Origin: Lysinibacillus mangiferihumi
GTDB lineage: Bacteria; Bacillota; Bacilli; Bacillales_A; Planococcaceae
Direction of reading: 5' to 3'
DNA length: 50,310 nt
Assembly (NCBI RefSeq): GCF_003049665.1
Contig: NZ_PYWM01000031.1
Span: 1-50,310 of the forward strand
In this document: piece by piece, positions 33,100 through 41,194 of the stretch
How positions within the stretch are numbered: position 1 is the first letter of the stretch
How the letters are laid out: each line of letters starts with the position of its first letter
The notes under the pieces: model-generated
The model's database searches: none
What the model was told of the DNA's origin: nothing
What the model saw: only the letters and a program-made list of their open reading frames with translations
Position numbers and translations under genes: made by a program

Positions 33100-34116
33100 A
33101 TGCCAGATCTACAAGACCAATTCAATAGACCTTTAAGAGATTTAAGAATATCTGTAACAGATCGCTGTAATTTTCGTTGCCGCTATTGTATGCCAGCTGA
33201 AGTATTTGGTCCAGATTATGCATTTTTACCGTCTAATAAAATATTAAATTTTGATGAGATTGAACGATTAGTAAAAATATTTGTGTCGTTGAATGTGAAA
33301 AAAATACGAATTACAGGTGGAGAGCCCTTGCTTCGTCGTGATTTACCAGCATTAATTGCACGCATTCACCGCATTGAAGGTGTAGAAGATATTGCTTTAA
33401 CAACAAATGGCACTTTATTAAAAAAATATGCACAAGCATTGGCTCAAGCAGGCTTAACTCGCGTTTCTGTTAGTCTAGATTCATTGAATGATGAACGGTT
33501 TTTGGAGATGAATGGACATCGAGGTAAGGTATTAACGGTGTTAGAAGGCATAGAAAAGGCTGTGGAAGCAGGTTTACAAGTGAAAATTAATATGGTTGTG
33601 CAAAAAGGAAAGAATGACCAAGATATTGTTACAATGGCACAATATTTTAAAGAAAAACAGCATATTTTACGTTTTATTGAATATATGGATGTAGGCAATT
33701 CGAATGGTTGGAACTTACAGGATGTTGTGTCGAAGCAGGATATTATTGAGCGAGTCCATCAGTTTTCTCCGCTACAACAAGTAGCGCCTAATTACAAAGG
33801 GGAAGTGGCATCACGTTATCAATATCAAGATGCACAAGGGGAAATAGGTGTGATTTCATCCGTTACAGATTCCTTCTGTTCCGATTGTTCACGTGCTCGT
33901 CTCTCAGCAGAAGGGACCTTATATACTTGTTTATTTGCAACAGAGGGAACAGATTTAAGAGAGCTGTTACGAACAGGACAAGATGATGCCGCTATCCGTG
34001 AATGTGTATCAAAGGTATGGGAAACAAGGGACGATCGTTACTCAGATGAACGCAATGAACAAACGATGACAACAAGGAAAAATGCCAAAATTGAAATGTC
34101 TCATATTGGGGGGTAG
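33100..34116 (+). CDS. moaA: GTP 3',8-cyclase MoaA
   Basis: The protein has 338 residues. The radical-SAM cluster motif is CNFRCRYC (Cys23, 27, 30); [10 protein letters not shown] is the SAM-binding GGE segment. The C-terminal cluster is marked by [19 protein letters not shown], and the protein ends in the conserved GG (HIGG) needed for activity. It makes 3',8-cyclo-GTP, the first step of molybdenum cofactor synthesis. It directly abuts fdhD (GAAGGAG overlaps the fdhD end) and ends at a terminator shared with moaC. MoaC, its pathway partner, is convergent. Confidence 0.96.
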   Translation: MPDLQDQFNRPLRDLRISVTDRCNFRCRYCMPAEVFGPDYAFLPSNKILNFDEIERLVKIFVSLNVKKIRITGGEPLLRRDLPALIARIHRIEGVEDIALTTNGTLLKKYAQALAQAGLTRVSVSLDSLNDERFLEMNGHRGKVLTVLEGIEKAVEAGLQVKINMVVQKGKNDQDIVTMAQYFKEKQHILRFIEYMDVGNSNGWNLQDVVSKQDIIERVHQFSPLQQVAPNYKGEVASRYQYQDAQGEIGVISSVTDSFCSDCSRARLSAEGTLYTCLFATEGTDLRELLRTGQDDAAIRECVSKVWETRDDRYSDERNEQTMTTRKNAKIEMSHIGG

Positions 34117-34124
34117 TGCGAAAA

Positions 34125-34166
34125 AAACAGAAAAAATCGGCAAAGTGATGCCGAATTTTTCTGTTT
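34125..34166. terminator. Bidirectional terminator between moaA and moaC
   Basis: The arms 34125-34142 and 34149-34166 pair over 18 bp with one mismatch, flanked by A and T runs. It overlaps the moaC stop codon (34165-34167). Confidence 0.88.
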
Positions 34167-34647
34167 ATTTATGCACAAAAGTGCCACTTTTCCCACCCGT
34201 TTTTTCAACAAGATAGGTGTCTTTAATGACCATCGTTTTATCAACTGCTTTACACATATCATAAAAAGTTAAGGCAGCGATCGTCACAGCTGTGAGGGCT
34301 TCCATTTCAACACCAGTTTTCCCACTACATTTGACCGTAGCTTGGATATGAAGCTCATAGCCCTTCTCTACTTTGTCATAGTTAAATTGGAAGTCCGTTC
34401 CTTGTAGCATGATGGGATGGCACATGGGAATAAGATCAGCGGTCTTTTTAGCCCCCATAATCCCTGCAATTTGGGCAACTTGTGTAGGATCGCCTTTTTT
34501 AATGCCACCTTGTTGGATGGCTTCATAGACAGCATCGGATAACGTGATTGTACTACGCGCAATGGCTGTACGTGTTGTGATTTCTTTTTCTGAAATATCA
34601 ACCATTTTAGGACGACCTTCTGCGTTCCAGTGTGTAAAATTATTCAT
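34165..34647 (-). CDS. moaC: Cyclic pyranopterin monophosphate synthase MoaC
   Basis: The protein has 160 residues from ATG 34647, preceded by AAGGAG on the minus strand; a longer in-frame extension to 34725 lies within mobA and is not used. [33 protein letters not shown] (catalytic MCHP at 75-78) and [18 protein letters not shown] are diagnostic. It turns 3',8-cyclo-GTP into cyclic pyranopterin monophosphate. It overlaps mobA by 8 bp and is last in the moaB-mobA-moaC operon. The terminator hairpin runs into its stop codon. Confidence 0.95.
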   Translation of the reverse strand: MNNFTHWNAEGRPKMVDISEKEITTRTAIARSTITLSDAVYEAIQQGGIKKGDPTQVAQIAGIMGAKKTADLIPMCHPIMLQGTDFQFNYDKVEKGYELHIQATVKCSGKTGVEMEALTAVTIAALTFYDMCKAVDKTMVIKDTYLVEKTGGKSGTFVHK

Positions 34648-35230
34648 TATTAGACTCCTTTTTCCTTGTTTGAGACCAGTCTTGTTGTGCATTAATATTG
34701 GTAAATGTTGTGTCATCGTCATCAAAAGGGACGTAACAAACTCGCAGTTGCTCTAACAGTACTTTCATACTTCGTTTGTTTTGTTTCGTTAATTGTTGTG
34801 CTTTAGGTAAAGCTGTACGCCGAAACAATGCAGCTAATGGCTGATGTCTTTGCGCCTGCATAGGAACGATTGCATCATAATCGTCGTTTATTCGACCGAC
34901 CATTTTTTTGATAAAATCAGCATTCATATAAGGCATATCGCTAGCCACGACAAAAAACCATGCCACATCAGGGTAGGCTGTCATGATATGATGTAAAGCA
35001 AAGAGTGGTCCTTGATGTAGCTGTTTTTCGATGACCCATTGGACGTTTTCCTGCTCAAACTGATGTTGTAACTGCGCGTTTGTAGCAATAATAATAGGGG
35101 ATAGCTGATTTTTTTGTAAAGCGATGAGACTATGCTTGTATAAAGGCTGCCCAGCAAACAGCTCGAACATTTTAGGTTTACCATATCGAGAGGATTGACC
35201 ACCTGCTAATATAATACCAGCAATGTTCAT
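34640..35230 (-). CDS. mobA: Molybdenum cofactor guanylyltransferase MobA
   Basis: The protein has 196 residues. The GTP-binding start is [16 protein letters not shown], followed by [10 protein letters not shown] (metal-binding Asp) and a C-terminal region typical of MobA. It adds GMP to Mo-molybdopterin to give the MGD form used by formate dehydrogenase. It overlaps moaB by 4 bp and moaC by 8 bp, so the three are translationally coupled. The bis-MGD need of FdhF explains its presence here. Confidence 0.93.
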   Translation of the reverse strand: MNIAGIILAGGQSSRYGKPKMFELFAGQPLYKHSLIALQKNQLSPIIIATNAQLQHQFEQENVQWVIEKQLHQGPLFALHHIMTAYPDVAWFFVVASDMPYMNADFIKKMVGRINDDYDAIVPMQAQRHQPLAALFRRTALPKAQQLTKQNKRSMKVLLEQLRVCYVPFDDDDTTFTNINAQQDWSQTRKKESNNE

Positions 35231-35721
35231 AGGCGATTCAACTCACCAACAAAATGTTGAACAGTGGGTACTATAAGTTTCGTCATAGCTAGTGATACCG
35301 CATTTGTGGAACCAGGTAAAACATAGATGGCTGTTTGTTGAATAGTCCCAGCAGTGGCACGACTAAACATTGCCCTTGGGCCAATTTCGTCATAGCTAAG
35401 TGTTCGAAATAACTCACCAAATCCCATCATTTCCTTTTCGAAAAGAGGCAAAATGGTATCGTAAGTTTGGTCTCTTGGTGTAAAGCCTGTTCCGCCCGTT
35501 ACGATAATGGTATTGATGGATGGATCACTGGACCACTGTTTCACATAACGAGCGATATCCCGTGGTTCATCCTTTGTGAGTTGGTAGTCCACTACTTCGA
35601 ATGTTGCTTCTTGAAGTAAAGTTTGAATACGCTGTCCAGCGTGATCATTTGCCTTTGTGCGTGTGTCACTGACAGTTAAAAGAGCAACTTGAATGGGTTG
35701 CTGATGATGTGTGGGATGCAC
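35227..35721 (-). CDS. moaB: MoaB/Mog-type molybdopterin adenylyltransferase
   Basis: The protein has 164 residues from GTG 35721, which has GAAGGAGG 8 nt upstream on the minus strand; the in-frame TTG at 35739 lies within the ribosome site. VALLTVSDTRT, IIVTGGTGFTPRDQTYD and GFGELFRTLSYDEIGPRAMFSR are MoaB/Mog signatures. Members adenylylate molybdopterin before metal insertion by MoeA; some MoaB are inactive, and the residues that decide cannot be judged here. It heads the minus-strand operon and is divergent from moeB. Confidence 0.92.
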   Translation of the reverse strand: MHPTHHQQPIQVALLTVSDTRTKANDHAGQRIQTLLQEATFEVVDYQLTKDEPRDIARYVKQWSSDPSINTIIVTGGTGFTPRDQTYDTILPLFEKEMMGFGELFRTLSYDEIGPRAMFSRATAGTIQQTAIYVLPGSTNAVSLAMTKLIVPTVQHFVGELNRL

Positions 35722-35822
35722 AGTAAAGACCTCCTTCAAAATTACTAAAAAACATTGCTTTTATTATAATGCTATAAATAAAAAGGTCAAACGAAATTCG
35801 TAGAAAGAAAGGCTCTATACGT
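35722..35822. promoter_or_regulatory. Divergent moaB/moeB promoter region
   Basis: This 101-bp AT-rich spacer must hold promoters for both directions. A TATAAT (35767-35772 area) is visible on the plus strand, but a matching -35 is not clear. No operator was identified. Confidence 0.45.
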
Positions 35823-36839
35823 ATGCAAAATAGATATTCGAGACAACAATTATTTACCCCTATCGGACAATCTGGGCAAGTATCGATCCAACAAAAACAT
35901 GCCCTTTTAATAGGTGTGGGTGCATTGGGTAGTGCTAGTGCAGAAGCGCTTGTGCGTGCTGGTATCGGCAAGTTAACACTGATTGATCGTGATTATGTAG
36001 AGTGGAGTAATTTACAAAGACAACAATTATATACAGAGCAAGATGCCCAAGAAAAAATGCCAAAAGTTATCGCAGCTAAAAAACGTCTGCAAGAAATTAA
36101 CACAGAGGTTGAAATCAATGTTGCCATTATGGATGCATGTATAGAGACTTTGCTACCATTGCTAAAAGATGTAGATGTAATGGTTGATGCGACAGATAAT
36201 TTTGATGTGCGCTTTCTAATGAATGACCTTGCACAAAAGTATCGAGTTCCTTGGGTGTACGGCTCTTGTGTCGGTAGTTATGGTGCGACGTATACAATTG
36301 TGCCAGGTAAAACACCTTGTTTGCATTGCTTATTAAAAGCAATACCCCAAACAGGGATGACTTGTGATACGGTAGGTATTATTAGCCCAACGGTCCAAAT
36401 CGTTGCCGCATATCAAGTGGCTGAAGTGTTAAAATTGCTTGTTGGAGATGACAAAGCGCTACGAAAAAGCTACTTAACATTTGATGTTTGGCAAAATCAA
36501 CACTTTGAAATCAATGTCGCTAAAATGAGACAGGCTGATTGTCCATCTTGTGGCAATGCGCCAACATATCCTTATTTATCCTATGAAAATCAAACGAAAT
36601 TACAGATACTTTGTGGACGGGACGCTGTACAAATTCGACCACCAAAGCCCATTCACTACCAGTTTGAGCAGTTGGCACATCAGCTTCGTTCCTATGGTGA
36701 AATTCAGATGAATCCATATTTGCTTTCTTGCCAAGCGGACGATTACCGAATCGTTATTTTCCAAGATGGGCGAGTTGTGATTCATGGTATACAAGATATA
36801 CAAAAAGCTAAAACGATTTACTATCGGTTATTAGGTTAA
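35823..36839 (+). CDS. moeB: MoeB/ThiF-family adenylyltransferase for MoaD
   Basis: The protein has 338 residues. It has the nucleotide motif GVGALGS (31-37), ATDNFDVRFLMND and WSNLQRQ of the E1-like family, a zinc site made of CLHC (Cys166, 169) and CPSC (Cys240, 243), and Cys181 in TCDTVG. Residues 250-338 are a C-terminal extension without a rhodanese motif. The family adenylates the C-terminal Gly of MoaD or ThiS. Position ahead of moeA-mobB-moaE-moaD makes MoaD the likely partner. It is the first gene of this operon. Confidence 0.92.
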   Translation: MQNRYSRQQLFTPIGQSGQVSIQQKHALLIGVGALGSASAEALVRAGIGKLTLIDRDYVEWSNLQRQQLYTEQDAQEKMPKVIAAKKRLQEINTEVEINVAIMDACIETLLPLLKDVDVMVDATDNFDVRFLMNDLAQKYRVPWVYGSCVGSYGATYTIVPGKTPCLHCLLKAIPQTGMTCDTVGIISPTVQIVAAYQVAEVLKLLVGDDKALRKSYLTFDVWQNQHFEINVAKMRQADCPSCGNAPTYPYLSYENQTKLQILCGRDAVQIRPPKPIHYQFEQLAHQLRSYGEIQMNPYLLSCQADDYRIVIFQDGRVVIHGIQDIQKAKTIYYRLLG

Positions 36840-36852
36840 AGGAGTGTGCTAA

Positions 36853-38142
36853 ATGCTAGAAAAAAGACAACCAATTCCTGTGGCAGAAGCTGTTCATCGT
36901 GTAATGGATTATGCCTTTCAAGCAAAAAATGAGCTCGTGCCATTAACACAAGCCCATGGTCGCTTTATAGCAGATGCAATTCGAGCTGATCAAGATGTAC
37001 CGGCTTTTGATCGTTCACCGTATGATGGCTATGCTATTCGTTCCATTGATAGTCAAGGCGCTTGTTCACAGCAGCCAGTTCGATTTCAGGTCGTTGGGGA
37101 AATTGGCGCAGGCTATGTCTATGACAGTGTAGTGGAGAAAGGTCAAGCTGTTCGCATTATGACAGGGGCACCGATACCACAAGGCTGTGATGCGGTGGTT
37201 ATGCTAGAAATAACCCATACTTTTGAAGAAAATCAACAAAAGTATATGTCGATTAAACGCTCTATTGAAGCGGGGACTAATATTTCCTATAAGGGGGAAG
37301 ATGTACAGCAGGGTACAATCCTTATTGACAAAGGTCAATATATTAACCCCGGTGTGATGGCTTTACTCGCTACGTTTGGCTACGAGCAAGTAGCGGTTTA
37401 TCGTAAAATGGTCATTGGTGTGATAGCCACGGGTAGCGAATTACTAGAGCCAGGTGAATGTTTACAGCCAGGCAAAATTCGAAATAGTAATGCCTATATG
37501 ATGATGGCACAAATTGAACGTGCTGGCGCAGAAGTCAAATATTTTGGCAAGTTTAGCGATGATTTAGAGTTATGTATTAAAATCGTTGAAAAAGCATTAC
37601 AGGAAGTAGATATTTTAATTACAACGGGGGGCGTTTCCGTAGGTGATTATGATTATTTACCAGCCATTTATCAGGCGATGGATGCAAAGGTATTATTTAA
37701 TAAAGTAGCAATGCGTCCAGGCAGTGTAACAACTGTCGCTGCTTGCAATGATAAATTGTTATTCGGCCTTTCTGGTAATCCTTCAGCCTGCTATGTTGGT
37801 TTTGAACTATTTGTACGCCCAATTATACGCACTGCCTATTGTCATCCGCAACCTCACTTACGTAGAGAGCAAGCTAGATTAGGAGCGGATTTTACAAAGC
37901 CGAATCCCTTTACACGTTTTGTGCGCGCGACAGCTTATTATGAAACAGGGCAGCTAGTCGCTGTGCCATCTGGTTTTGATAAATCGAGTGCCGTTTCTTC
38001 GTTGGCGACAGCTAATGCTTTTATCGTTTTACCAGGTGGTTCAAGAGGTTATGAAAAAGGCATGTCCGTAGCAGTCTTATTGTTGGAAGATTTGCAAGGA
38101 AGTGAGTGGCCTTGGGACAAGCTCGAAAAATCTTACAGATAG
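36853..38142 (+). CDS. moeA: Molybdopterin molybdenumtransferase MoeA
   Basis: The protein has 429 residues, the usual MoeA length. FDRSPYDGYAIR, RIMTGAPIPQGCDAVV, TTGGVSVGDYDY and LFGLSGNPSAC are family marks. It inserts molybdate into adenylylated molybdopterin. AAAGGAG precedes ATG 36853, 13 bp after moeB. Its 3' end overlaps mobB by 37 bp. All segments of the four-domain fold appear present. Confidence 0.95.
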   Translation: MLEKRQPIPVAEAVHRVMDYAFQAKNELVPLTQAHGRFIADAIRADQDVPAFDRSPYDGYAIRSIDSQGACSQQPVRFQVVGEIGAGYVYDSVVEKGQAVRIMTGAPIPQGCDAVVMLEITHTFEENQQKYMSIKRSIEAGTNISYKGEDVQQGTILIDKGQYINPGVMALLATFGYEQVAVYRKMVIGVIATGSELLEPGECLQPGKIRNSNAYMMMAQIERAGAEVKYFGKFSDDLELCIKIVEKALQEVDILITTGGVSVGDYDYLPAIYQAMDAKVLFNKVAMRPGSVTTVAACNDKLLFGLSGNPSACYVGFELFVRPIIRTAYCHPQPHLRREQARLGADFTKPNPFTRFVRATAYYETGQLVAVPSGFDKSSAVSSLATANAFIVLPGGSRGYEKGMSVAVLLLEDLQGSEWPWDKLEKSYR

Positions 38143-38630
38143 TTGGCTATCAAAATAGTGGAAAGACAACATTGATGGAGCAATTAATTAAACAAGCTTC
38201 ACTGGAAGGGCTACGAGTAGGATCGATCAAGCATCACGGACATGGTGGTGTGCCAATGATCGAAACGTCCAAAGATAGTAGTCGGCATGAGCAGGCAGGT
38301 GCGATTGTTACTGCTGTGGAAGGGGAGGGTACTTTACGTATGAGTATTCACCAAAATAGCTGGCAATTGGCTGAAATTCTAGCAATCTATGCTTCCTTTT
38401 CGATGGATGTCGTGCTGATTGAAGGATATAAACAGGAACATTATCCAAAAGTGGTACTACTCCGAACAGCACAGGATCAAGTGCTATTGCAGCAAGTAAC
38501 CAATATTATTTGTGTCATTTATTGGCCGAGCTATCCTTTCAATCCGTCCTTAACAATCCCAGCGTATTCAATTTATGAAGAAAGAAAATATATAGAATTT
38601 TTGTTGAAAGAAATGAGGGACAGACCATGA
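38106..38630 (+). CDS. mobB: Molybdopterin-guanine dinucleotide biosynthesis protein MobB
   Basis: The protein has 174 residues from GTG 38106, inside the end of moeA with AAGGA just upstream. The P-loop is VGYQNSGKTT near residue 14-22, followed by GSIKHHGHG and VLIEGYKQEHYPKV, typical of MobB GTPases. MobB helps MobA in MGD synthesis but is not essential in E. coli. Overlaps with moeA (37 bp) and moaE (4 bp) show a tightly coupled operon. Confidence 0.93.
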   Translation: MALGQARKILQIVGYQNSGKTTLMEQLIKQASLEGLRVGSIKHHGHGGVPMIETSKDSSRHEQAGAIVTAVEGEGTLRMSIHQNSWQLAEILAIYASFSMDVVLIEGYKQEHYPKVVLLRTAQDQVLLQQVTNIICVIYWPSYPFNPSLTIPAYSIYEERKYIEFLLKEMRDRP

Positions 38631-39106
38631 CGGTAGCGTTGTTTGAAATTATCGACCAACCGATTGATGTCGAGCAAGTAAGACAAAAAGTATTAAATCG
38701 AAATGCTGGTGCCGTTACACTATTTATCGGCACCGTACGCGAAATTACAAATGGTAAAAAAACATTGCATTTGGAATATCAAGCCTATCCCACGATGGCG
38801 ATAAAAATGTTTGAACAGATTGCAAAGGAAATTCAAGAGCAGTGGCCAGAAGCGATAGTGGCTATTACCCATCGAGTAGGTCGCTTGAATATTTCAGACA
38901 TTGCTGTTGTTATTGCTGTATCATCGCCACATCGTAAAGTGGCTTATATGGCAAATGAATATGCGATTGATCGCATCAAACAAATTGTTCCAATATGGAA
39001 AAAAGAGCATTGGGAGGACGGGACGGAATGGATTGGTGACCAATTAGAAAATATCCCCTATCCACAAGGAAAACCAGTTATTCAGGAGGAGGAAGGGAAA
39101 GCGTGA
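38627..39106 (+). CDS. moaE: Molybdopterin synthase catalytic subunit MoaE
   Basis: The protein has 159 residues. GAVTLFIGTVREITNGK, HLEYQAYPTMAIKMFEQI, HRVGRLNISDIAVVIAVSSPHR and IPIWKKEHWEDG are MoaE marks; the two Lys of the KKE segment are near the catalytic site. With thiocarboxylated MoaD it converts cyclic pyranopterin monophosphate to molybdopterin. It overlaps mobB and moaD by 4 bp each, which fits fixed ratios of the two synthase subunits. Confidence 0.95.
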   Translation: MTVALFEIIDQPIDVEQVRQKVLNRNAGAVTLFIGTVREITNGKKTLHLEYQAYPTMAIKMFEQIAKEIQEQWPEAIVAITHRVGRLNISDIAVVIAVSSPHRKVAYMANEYAIDRIKQIVPIWKKEHWEDGTEWIGDQLENIPYPQGKPVIQEEEGKA

Positions 39107-39336
39107 TTAACATCTTATTATTTGCTCACTTACAGGAACTAGTTGGTGAATCACAACTCAAGGTAGAGCTGTCAGATGTCACGGTTGCTCAGTTAAAAGA
39201 GTGGTTGGAAAAGCACTATCCGCAGCTATCATTACAACAAATAATGACAGCAGTCAATGAGGAATTTGCAACCGATACGACAATTGTTAAATCGGGTGAT
39301 ACCATCGCCTTTATCCCACCTATTAGCGGGGGATGA
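39103..39336 (+). CDS. moaD: Molybdopterin synthase sulfur carrier subunit MoaD
   Basis: The protein has 77 residues with a ubiquitin-like fold pattern and ends in IPPISGG; the terminal Gly is adenylated by MoeB and thiocarboxylated. The start is GTG 39103, overlapping the moaE stop as GTGA, with GGAGGAGGAAGG upstream. It closes the moeB-moeA-mobB-moaE-moaD operon. No terminator was seen directly after it; the repeat-element hairpin at 39550-39589 may serve. Confidence 0.94.
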   Translation: MINILLFAHLQELVGESQLKVELSDVTVAQLKEWLEKHYPQLSLQQIMTAVNEEFATDTTIVKSGDTIAFIPPISGG

Positions 39337-39395
39337 TGAAAGACTATGTGGTAAGTAGCGCTACGAGAGCATCAGCCGTAGTTAACAGCTATCAA

Positions 39396-39595
39396 AAAAG
39401 CTGGGACAAAACAAAAAAATTTAAGGAACAGAGGAAAGCGGTTTAAAAATTTTTGGTTAGAAGTTAAAACTAGTTGATGAGAGCGGTGAGAGGCGACTCC
39501 TGTTCCGAGTGGAAGGAGACCACCCGTAGCAGACATTAACGATAGAGCAAAAAAGTGTTAGATTGACTGCAATCAATCTAACACTTTTTCTCTTT
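39396..39595. repeat. Dispersed repeat element, shortened copy 2
   Basis: It starts AAGCTGGGACAAAAC and ATTTAAGGAACAGA like 26550-26859 and ends with the same hairpin. The GC-rich core is shortened and diverged (GGCGACTCCTGTTCCGAGTG). Like copy 1 it lies between convergent genes (moaD and modB). Confidence 0.75.
39550..39589. terminator. Bidirectional terminator in repeat copy 2
   Basis: AAAAAGTGTTAGATTGA (39550-39566) pairs perfectly with 39573-39589. It lies just after the modB stop and downstream of moaD. Confidence 0.88.
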
Positions 39596-40251
39596 TATAC
39601 TTTTAGTAAATGGATACAAAGAAGCATTAGAAAGGAAATAGCGATCATGCACAAAACCCATGTCCAAGCAAGCGTCATGTTACCCGAATCAAGTGCCATA
39701 TAAATCGCTAGCGGTGTTGTTTGTGTTTTTCCGGGAATATTCCCCGCAAACATCAGGGTCGCCCCAAACTCCCCTAATGCACGTGTAAAGCTTAAAATTC
39801 CACCAGATACAAGTGCCTTTAATGCGAGCGGAATAGATACACAAACAAAGACTTGCCATTCATTCGCCCCATCAACACGTGCTGCATTTTCAATATCTTT
39901 ATCAACAGAGACAAAGCCTGTTTTAGCAGATTGATACATTAAAGGAAAGGCTACAATTGTAGAAGCGATAACGGCAGCCCACCATGTGAACATGATTGGT
40001 TGATCGAAAAGCCACATAATTAGATTTCCTAATACACTATTTTTTCCAAAAATAACGATGAGCAGAAAACCAACTACAGTAGGAGGTAATACTAAGGGTA
40101 AAAGCAACACCGTTTCTAACAAGAGTTTGCCTTTAAAATGGCGGGTTGCCATCCATTTACCCATTAAAATCCCAACTATAATAGCAGTAATTCCAGCAAC
40201 AAAGGCAATTTCAATGGAAAGCCTAAGAGGAGACCAAAAATCGGTACCCAT
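39595..40251 (-). CDS. modB: Molybdate ABC transporter permease ModB
   Basis: The protein has 218 residues and about five membrane spans. LLLPLVLPPTVVGFLLIVIFGKNS and ENAARVDGANEWQVFVCVSIPLA (EAA-loop with the ATPase contact), then FTRALGEFGATLMFAGNIPGKTQTTPLAIY, are typical of ModB. It forms the molybdate channel with ModA. Its ATG directly follows the modA stop. No modC ATPase is present in the window, so the importer must use one encoded elsewhere. Confidence 0.94.
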   Translation of the reverse strand: MGTDFWSPLRLSIEIAFVAGITAIIVGILMGKWMATRHFKGKLLLETVLLLPLVLPPTVVGFLLIVIFGKNSVLGNLIMWLFDQPIMFTWWAAVIASTIVAFPLMYQSAKTGFVSVDKDIENAARVDGANEWQVFVCVSIPLALKALVSGGILSFTRALGEFGATLMFAGNIPGKTQTTPLAIYMALDSGNMTLAWTWVLCMIAISFLMLLCIHLLKV

Positions 40252-41037
40252 TTATTGAGCTCCTTTAAAGCCATACTTTTTGAAAACATTCATTGCCTCA
40301 TCACTTTGTAAAAATTGATAAAAATCTTTTGCCTCTTGTCCATGCTTACTCGCTTTTAGGACGCCTACAGGATAAATAATCGGTGCATGGGTCGCATCAT
40401 CGGCAGTCGCAACGACATCGACTTTATCGGAGACGAGGGCATCTGTTTTATACACGATGCCAGCATCTACATTTTCGCTTTCAGTATAAGTAAGTACTTG
40501 ACGTACATCTTTTGTATACACTACTTTAGCTTCAAGTGAATCCCAAAGTTGCAAATGCTTTAATGTATCGACGCCATATTGCCCAGCAGGAACCGTTTCG
40601 GGTGTGCCGAGAGCAATTTTTCCTGCTTGATGTAAATCTTCAAAGGAATGGATTTGTTTTTCATTGTTTTTAGGAACGATTAATACTAACTCATTAGCTA
40701 AAAGATCTGTTCCTTGCTGTTGTTCAATCATTTCTTTTTCTACTAGGGCGTCGAATTTATCTTTCGCTGCTGAAAAGAATAAATCCACCGGTGCACCTTG
40801 TAAAATTTGTTGTTGCAATGCACCAGAGCCGCCAAAGTTATAGAGGATATTGACCGAATCGTGTTCTTTTTCATAAGTTGTTTTAAGTTCTTCTAAGGCA
40901 TCCTGTAAACTAGCTGCCGCAGAAATCGTTAATTCAACAGGTTCGTTTGCAGTCCCTTCTTTTTCTTGGTTACCACAAGCTACTAGTAGACCCACTAGTA
41001 GAGCTAGTGCCGCAAATAAACGATAAAAGTTTTTCAC
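40252..41037 (-). CDS. modA: Molybdate-binding lipoprotein ModA
   Basis: The protein has 261 residues from GTG 41037 (AAAGGAG 8 nt upstream on the minus strand). The signal peptide ends in LLVACGN (lipobox Cys21). SAAASLQDALEEL, YNFGGSGALQQQILQGAPVDLFFSA and VPAGQYG are ModA marks; the Ser residues of the first two line the oxyanion pocket. It feeds molybdate to ModB for the cofactor genes next door. A small inverted repeat lies just upstream (41052-41078). Confidence 0.95.
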   Translation of the reverse strand: MKNFYRLFAALALLVGLLVACGNQEKEGTANEPVELTISAAASLQDALEELKTTYEKEHDSVNILYNFGGSGALQQQILQGAPVDLFFSAAKDKFDALVEKEMIEQQQGTDLLANELVLIVPKNNEKQIHSFEDLHQAGKIALGTPETVPAGQYGVDTLKHLQLWDSLEAKVVYTKDVRQVLTYTESENVDAGIVYKTDALVSDKVDVVATADDATHAPIIYPVGVLKASKHGQEAKDFYQFLQSDEAMNVFKKYGFKGAQ

Positions 41038-41051
41038 TGATTTTACTCCTT

Positions 41052-41078
41052 TTATAACTCGTTATAACAAGACATAAC
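41052..41078 (-). promoter_or_regulatory. Nested inverted repeats upstream of modA
   Basis: TTATAAC-TC-GTTATAA (41052-41067) is a perfect inverted repeat, and GTTAT...ATAAC (41061-41078) is a second overlapping one. They lie 15-41 bp before the modA start codon, close to the ribosome site, so an operator is plausible. The regulator is unknown. Confidence 0.5.
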
Positions 41079-41112
41079 TAATTATAATAAGTGCCAAGTA
41101 AAAAAGATAGTC

Positions 41113-41142
41113 GTGCCAGTCACCCAAACAATTCTGACAATT
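41113..41142 (+). repeat. 30-nt dispersed repeat, copy 2
   Basis: GTGCCAGTCACCCAAACAAT and the next 10 bases match 26152-26181 at 27 of 30 positions. It abuts a terminator hairpin. Confidence 0.7.
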
Positions 41143-41179
41143 TAAAAACTCGTTCTGCATGTCAGAACGAGTTTTTAAA
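41141..41179 (-). terminator. Terminator after the PTS operon
   Basis: TTTAAAAACTCGTTCTG (41141-41157) and CAGAACGAGTTTTTAAA (41163-41179) form a perfect 17-bp stem with a 5-nt loop, just past the IIC stop codon. Confidence 0.9.
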
Positions 41180-41194
41180 TATGAAGTGATATGC

